From the NCBI GenBank assembly GCA_017509685.1, contig JAFWPA010000005.1, positions 1-64,000 of the forward strand: a stretch of 64,000 nucleotides of DNA, written 5' to 3'. Source of the stretch: Bacteroidales bacterium. Lineage in GTDB: Bacteria > Bacteroidota > Bacteroidia > Bacteroidales > UBA932. The notes below the pieces were generated by a model, which was given only the letters and a program-made list of their open reading frames with translations, had not been told where the DNA came from and did no database searches. This document shows positions 60,256 to 64,000 of this stretch, one piece after another (within the stretch, counting starts at the first letter, position 1; each line of letters begins with the position of its first letter). Both the position numbers and the translations under genes were made by a program.

Positions 60256-63159
60256 ATGAAAAAACTATTCTACTGCATATTGTTCCTGTTCCTGTCCTGG
60301 GCCGCCCTGGCCCAGAACAGGACCGTTACGGGCGTAGTGCTGGACGAGCGGGACACCCCCATGGCCGGCGCCACCCTGGTGGCGGGGAAAGCCTATGCCA
60401 TCACCGATGAGAATGGCCGGTTCACCCTTCAGGCCCCGCAGGACGCCGCCGTCACGGTCTCCTTCCTGGGCTATGACGACTATCCGTTCACGGTGAAGGG
60501 TAACGCCAGCCTCACCATCCGCATGATTCCTTCTGCCGCCACCATGCTCAACGAGTCCGTGGCCATCGGCTATGGCAAGACCACCAAAAAGGAAGTCACC
60601 GGCGCCGTCGTCAGCCTGAAGTCGGAAGACCTGGACAAGGGTTCCTTCACATCGGCCGCCGCCATGCTGCAGGGCAAGGTGGCCGGTCTTACCGTGGTGA
60701 ACCCGGACGGTGGAGACCCCAACGCCTCCTACCAGTTCCTCCTCCGCGGTACCAACACGCTCAGCGCCGGCCAGGGTCCCCTCATCATCATTGACGGGGT
60801 GGCCGATGCCGATGTCCGCAACATCAACTTCCAGGAAGTGGAGTCCATCGACGTGCTCAAGGACGGTTCCGCATCGGCCATCTACGGCACCCGCGGCACC
60901 AACGGCGTGGTCATTATCACCACCAAGCGCGCCAAGAGCGGCACCACCTCTGTCCAGTACGACGGACAAGTTTCCGTCCAGGCCGTGCAGTCCCGCGCCA
61001 AACCCATGACAGCCCGGGAATTCGAGTACACCATCAAGAACTTTGCACCCGGCAAATCGGGCTCCCTATATGGAAACGACACCGACTGGTTCAAGGAAAT
61101 CACCCGCACGCCCGTAAGCCACAAGCACAACCTGGCCATTTCCGGCGGCACGGAGAAATTCAGCCACCGCACGGTCATCAACGTAGAGCAGAACCAGGGT
61201 CTTCAGAAGAAAAACGAGGCCGCCAAGTATCTGTTCAAGACCAACATCACCCAGAAGATCCTGGAAGGCTGGCTGGAACTGGACGCCAACCTGAGCTATG
61301 TCAAGCGTGTATCCTCCCCTGCCAATTACGGTGCCTTCCGCCAGGCATTCATGCGCAATCCCACCGAACCGGTGTATGATCCCGACGCCACCATCTACGG
61401 CGGTTACTACACGCTCACGGAATCCGACTACACCAACCCCGTGGCCATGATCAACGAGCGGGACGCCCGGAACGAGACCGCCACCCTGGCGGCCAACCTG
61501 CGCGCCACCCTGAACATCCTGCCCGTCAAGGGACTCAAGTGGGACAACTTCGTGAGCTACAGCGACGAAAAGTATTCCGCCCAGGAATACAAGACCTCCT
61601 ACTACCCCAGCAGCGTGGGCAAGAAGGGCGTAGCCTATACTTCCTCCAACGCCTACGACGACTTCCAGTGGGAAAGCACCCTCCAGTATTCCAATGTCTT
61701 CAACGGCCACTCCATCCAGGGCATCCTGGGTTATACCTGGCAACAGAAGATGAACTGGGAATCCAGCATGGAGAACTACGGCTTTGACTCCGACTTCTAC
61801 AAATACAACAACATGGGCTCCGGCACCGCTCTCAAGGAAGGTCTGGCCGATATGAGCACCTACCGCTCCTCCAGCCGCTACATCGCCTTCTTCGGCCGTG
61901 CCATCTGGAACTATAAGGAAAAGTACCTGGCCTCCGTATCCCTGCGACGCGACGGTTCCTCCCGCTTCGGCAAGAATCAGAAGTGGGGCTGGTTCCCGGC
62001 CGTCAGCCTGGGCTGGCGCATCACGGAAGAACCCTGGATGGAGAATGTGGAATGGCTGAACGAACTGAAAATCCGCGCCGGCTTCGGCGTTACAGGCAAC
62101 CAGGACTTCGCCAACTACAAGTCACTGATGCTCATGTCCACCGGTACCAGCTTCTACTACAACGGAGAATGGATCAACTCCTACGCACCCGCCTCCAACG
62201 CCAACCCTTACCTGAGATGGGAACGCAAGAACGAGTTCAACGTGGGCTTGGATTTCTCTGTCCTGGACAACCGCCTGGGCGGTACCCTGGACTACTATTA
62301 CCGTCTTACCACAGACCTTCTGTACGAGTACAACGTACCGGTTCCCCCGTACGACTACAAGACGCTGTTCACCAACGTAGGTTCCATCAGCAATATGGGT
62401 ATCGAACTCACGCTGTACGCCACGCCGGTCAAAACGCGTGACTGGGTTTGGAACACCACCCTGGTAGCCGCCCACAACGAGAACAAGCTCATCAAGTTCA
62501 CCAACGAGGAATTCCAGAACCAGGACTATGAGATTGGCTGGGCCGCAACGCCCGTAGGCGCCTATCTGCAGCGTCTGATAGAAGGCGAGAGCCTGGGTTC
62601 CTTCTATGCCCCCCGCTACTCCCACGTAGGGGCCGACGGCTCCGACGTCCTTCAGGACGAGTTCAACGGCAAGGTGCCTGTAACCAAGTGGAGCCGCATA
62701 GGAACGGCCTATCCGGATCTCACCCTGGGATGGACCAACAACCTGCGCTTCCGCCAGTGGACGCTGAGCATGACCCTGCGGGGTTCCATCGGCGGAAAGG
62801 TGTTCAACTCCTACCGGGCCAACTACGAGAGCCTGCAGCAGATTGGTCTGCGCAACATCCTCTCCTCCTGGCTGGACAACACCGCCTACACCGGCGAAAT
62901 CCGCTACTCCGACAAGTACATCGAGGACGCCTCCTACCTGAAACTGGACAACGTGTCCATCAGCTATGACATTCCGTTCACCAACAAGTACCTTCACGGA
63001 GCACGCGTATTCGTCTCCGGACAGAACCTGCTGTGCATCACCGGCTACAAGGGGGTAGACCCCGAAGTGAGCCTGAGCGGCCTCACGCCCGGTATCGAGA
63101 GTACCAGCTACTATCCCCGTACCATGACCTTCACCCTGGGTGCCACCCTTACTTTCTAA
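60256..63159 (+). CDS. SusC/RagA-family TonB-dependent transporter (ribose-type locus)
   Basis: A 967-residue outer-membrane transporter. Order: signal peptide (ends AALAQ), carboxypeptidase-regulatory-like domain about 22-92 (VTGVVLDERDTPMAGATLV), TonB-box-like ESVAIGYGKTTKKEVTG, plug with the hallmark SIDVLKDGSASAIYGTRGTNGVVIITTK, then the barrel ending LGATLTF. It is about 100 residues shorter than the pectin SusC. Cargo is inferred to be a nucleoside or ribose-containing compound from rbsK and the permease upstream. Confidence 0.92.
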   Translation: MKKLFYCILFLFLSWAALAQNRTVTGVVLDERDTPMAGATLVAGKAYAITDENGRFTLQAPQDAAVTVSFLGYDDYPFTVKGNASLTIRMIPSAATMLNESVAIGYGKTTKKEVTGAVVSLKSEDLDKGSFTSAAAMLQGKVAGLTVVNPDGGDPNASYQFLLRGTNTLSAGQGPLIIIDGVADADVRNINFQEVESIDVLKDGSASAIYGTRGTNGVVIITTKRAKSGTTSVQYDGQVSVQAVQSRAKPMTAREFEYTIKNFAPGKSGSLYGNDTDWFKEITRTPVSHKHNLAISGGTEKFSHRTVINVEQNQGLQKKNEAAKYLFKTNITQKILEGWLELDANLSYVKRVSSPANYGAFRQAFMRNPTEPVYDPDATIYGGYYTLTESDYTNPVAMINERDARNETATLAANLRATLNILPVKGLKWDNFVSYSDEKYSAQEYKTSYYPSSVGKKGVAYTSSNAYDDFQWESTLQYSNVFNGHSIQGILGYTWQQKMNWESSMENYGFDSDFYKYNNMGSGTALKEGLADMSTYRSSSRYIAFFGRAIWNYKEKYLASVSLRRDGSSRFGKNQKWGWFPAVSLGWRITEEPWMENVEWLNELKIRAGFGVTGNQDFANYKSLMLMSTGTSFYYNGEWINSYAPASNANPYLRWERKNEFNVGLDFSVLDNRLGGTLDYYYRLTTDLLYEYNVPVPPYDYKTLFTNVGSISNMGIELTLYATPVKTRDWVWNTTLVAAHNENKLIKFTNEEFQNQDYEIGWAATPVGAYLQRLIEGESLGSFYAPRYSHVGADGSDVLQDEFNGKVPVTKWSRIGTAYPDLTLGWTNNLRFRQWTLSMTLRGSIGGKVFNSYRANYESLQQIGLRNILSSWLDNTAYTGEIRYSDKYIEDASYLKLDNVSISYDIPFTNKYLHGARVFVSGQNLLCITGYKGVDPEVSLSGLTPGIESTSYYPRTMTFTLGATLTF

Positions 63160-63170
63160 ACTGACGCGGT

Positions 63171-64000
63171 ATGAAAAAGATTCTGTATATGGTTTTGAGT
63201 GCAGTGGCCCTCTGCGCCTGCACCAATCTGGACGAGCAAATCTATTCCAAGATTGCCAAGGATAATTTCTTCACCACCGAAGAACAGTTTGTCAAGTATT
63301 CGGCCCGCGCCTATTCCTCCCTGCAGCACTGGGGGACGGAGAAGAGCCTGTGGACCTTCGTCATCCAGAACACCAACGAAGTCTGCGTTCCCGTGAACCC
63401 GAACGGCGGCTGGTGGGATGACGGACGTTACAACGAAGTGCACGTCCACAACATTTCCTTCAGCAACCGCCTGCTGGAAATGGCCTGGGAATACTGGACC
63501 AACGGCGTTACCGCCTGCAACGACGTCCTGGACACGTTCGAGGACGTAGAACAGGACTTCGAAGCCAAACATCGCGTGATTGCCGAAGTGAAGGTGCTCC
63601 GCGCCTACTTCTATATGTGCGGCATTGACAACTGGGGCTCCGTTCCCTTCTCCATCAGCAAGAAGGAAACCGGATATCCGCCCAAGAAAGACCGTGCCTA
63701 CGTGTTCGACTTCATTGTCAAGGAAATTACGGAGAATCTGCCGTATCTGGAAGAAGTGCCCTCCACCGAGTATTACGGCCGCATCACCCAGGGAGCCGCT
63801 TATGCCATCCTGGCCAAGATGTACCTGAACGCCGAAAAGTGGATTGGCAAGCCTATGTGGGCCGAGGCAGCAACCGCCTGCCAGGCCATCATCGAAAAGG
63901 GTCACTACACGCTGGCACCCAACTACAAAGACAACTTCGAGGTGTACAACGAGAACTGCCCGGAGCAGATTTTCGCCATTCCGTACAGCACTGTGTACAC
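63171..64000 (+). CDS. SusD/RagB-family lipoprotein (3' end outside window)
   Basis: The frame from the ATG at 63171 stays open to the end of the window (276 codons visible). It begins MKKILYMVLSAVALCAC, a lipoprotein signal with Cys17, then TNLDEQIYSKI. SusD features include EQFVKYSARAYSSLQ, the helical VIAEVKVLRAYFYMCGIDNWGSVPF block and YAILAKMYLNAEKW. It starts 11 nt after SusC and is its binding partner. The C-terminal half is not visible. Confidence 0.9.
   Translation, partial: MKKILYMVLSAVALCACTNLDEQIYSKIAKDNFFTTEEQFVKYSARAYSSLQHWGTEKSLWTFVIQNTNEVCVPVNPNGGWWDDGRYNEVHVHNISFSNRLLEMAWEYWTNGVTACNDVLDTFEDVEQDFEAKHRVIAEVKVLRAYFYMCGIDNWGSVPFSISKKETGYPPKKDRAYVFDFIVKEITENLPYLEEVPSTEYYGRITQGAAYAILAKMYLNAEKWIGKPMWAEAATACQAIIEKGHYTLAPNYKDNFEVYNENCPEQIFAIPYSTVY

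Overview
This window comes from a GC-rich member of the Bacteroidales, probably an uncultured gut or rumen species; the genus cannot be fixed from the sequence. The evidence is two SusC/SusD pairs, many lipoprotein signal peptides, Bacteroidetes-type promoters (TTTG, about 20 bp, TAnnTTTG) and dense ATGA start/stop overlaps.

Region 1 (1-31.4 kb) is a complete pectin/homogalacturonan utilisation locus. At 1-2786 (+) are the end of a kduD-like dehydrogenase, an orphan galactitol-type PTS EIIC and a KduI isomerase that carries a signal peptide. On the minus strand from 28511 to 2879 lies an almost gapless run of 13 genes: GH28, a CE12-CE8 fusion, GH105, PL1, SusC, SusD, a giant four-module surface lipoprotein, uxaC, uxaA, uxaB, an exuT-like transporter, a second CE8 and a GH43. 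Divergent from it are a LacI regulator, kdgK and kdgA. Three CAAACGTTTG palindromes lie in and beside the shared promoter region. Together these genes would cut pectin, de-esterify it, import oligomers, take galacturonate and unsaturated galacturonate to 2-keto-3-deoxygluconate, and finish at pyruvate plus glyceraldehyde-3-phosphate.

Region 2 (31.4-48.5 kb) has a secreted GH3; an outer-membrane beta-barrel protein with a LytS-type kinase and a LytTR regulator; a small cysteine protein; a cytosolic cellobiose phosphorylase (GH94) divergent from a lipoprotein GH3; a BglX-like GH3; and two divergent secreted alpha/beta hydrolases. It looks like beta-glucan/cello-oligosaccharide use.

Region 3 (48.5-57.2 kb) is mostly housekeeping: queA, dprA, a PAS protein with a HAD phosphatase, tatD, ansA, an ExbB-ExbD-ExbD energy transduction operon with an extra membrane protein, and a small helix-turn-helix-like protein of unknown role.

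Region 4 (57.2 kb to the end) is a ribose/nucleoside-type utilisation locus: a LacI regulator, a divergent ribokinase with its own operator, an RbsU-like permease, SusC and the first part of SusD, which runs off the window.

The most interesting items are the pairing of a secreted KduI with an orphan EIIC, the four-module beta-helix lipoprotein, and a palindromic repeat (GTGTGCAC-N14-GCACACGG) found twice in frame inside the GH43 gene and once in an intergenic region. I saw no rRNA, tRNA, CRISPR array, insertion sequence or phage gene, and there is no stretch of more than 300 bases without a gene.
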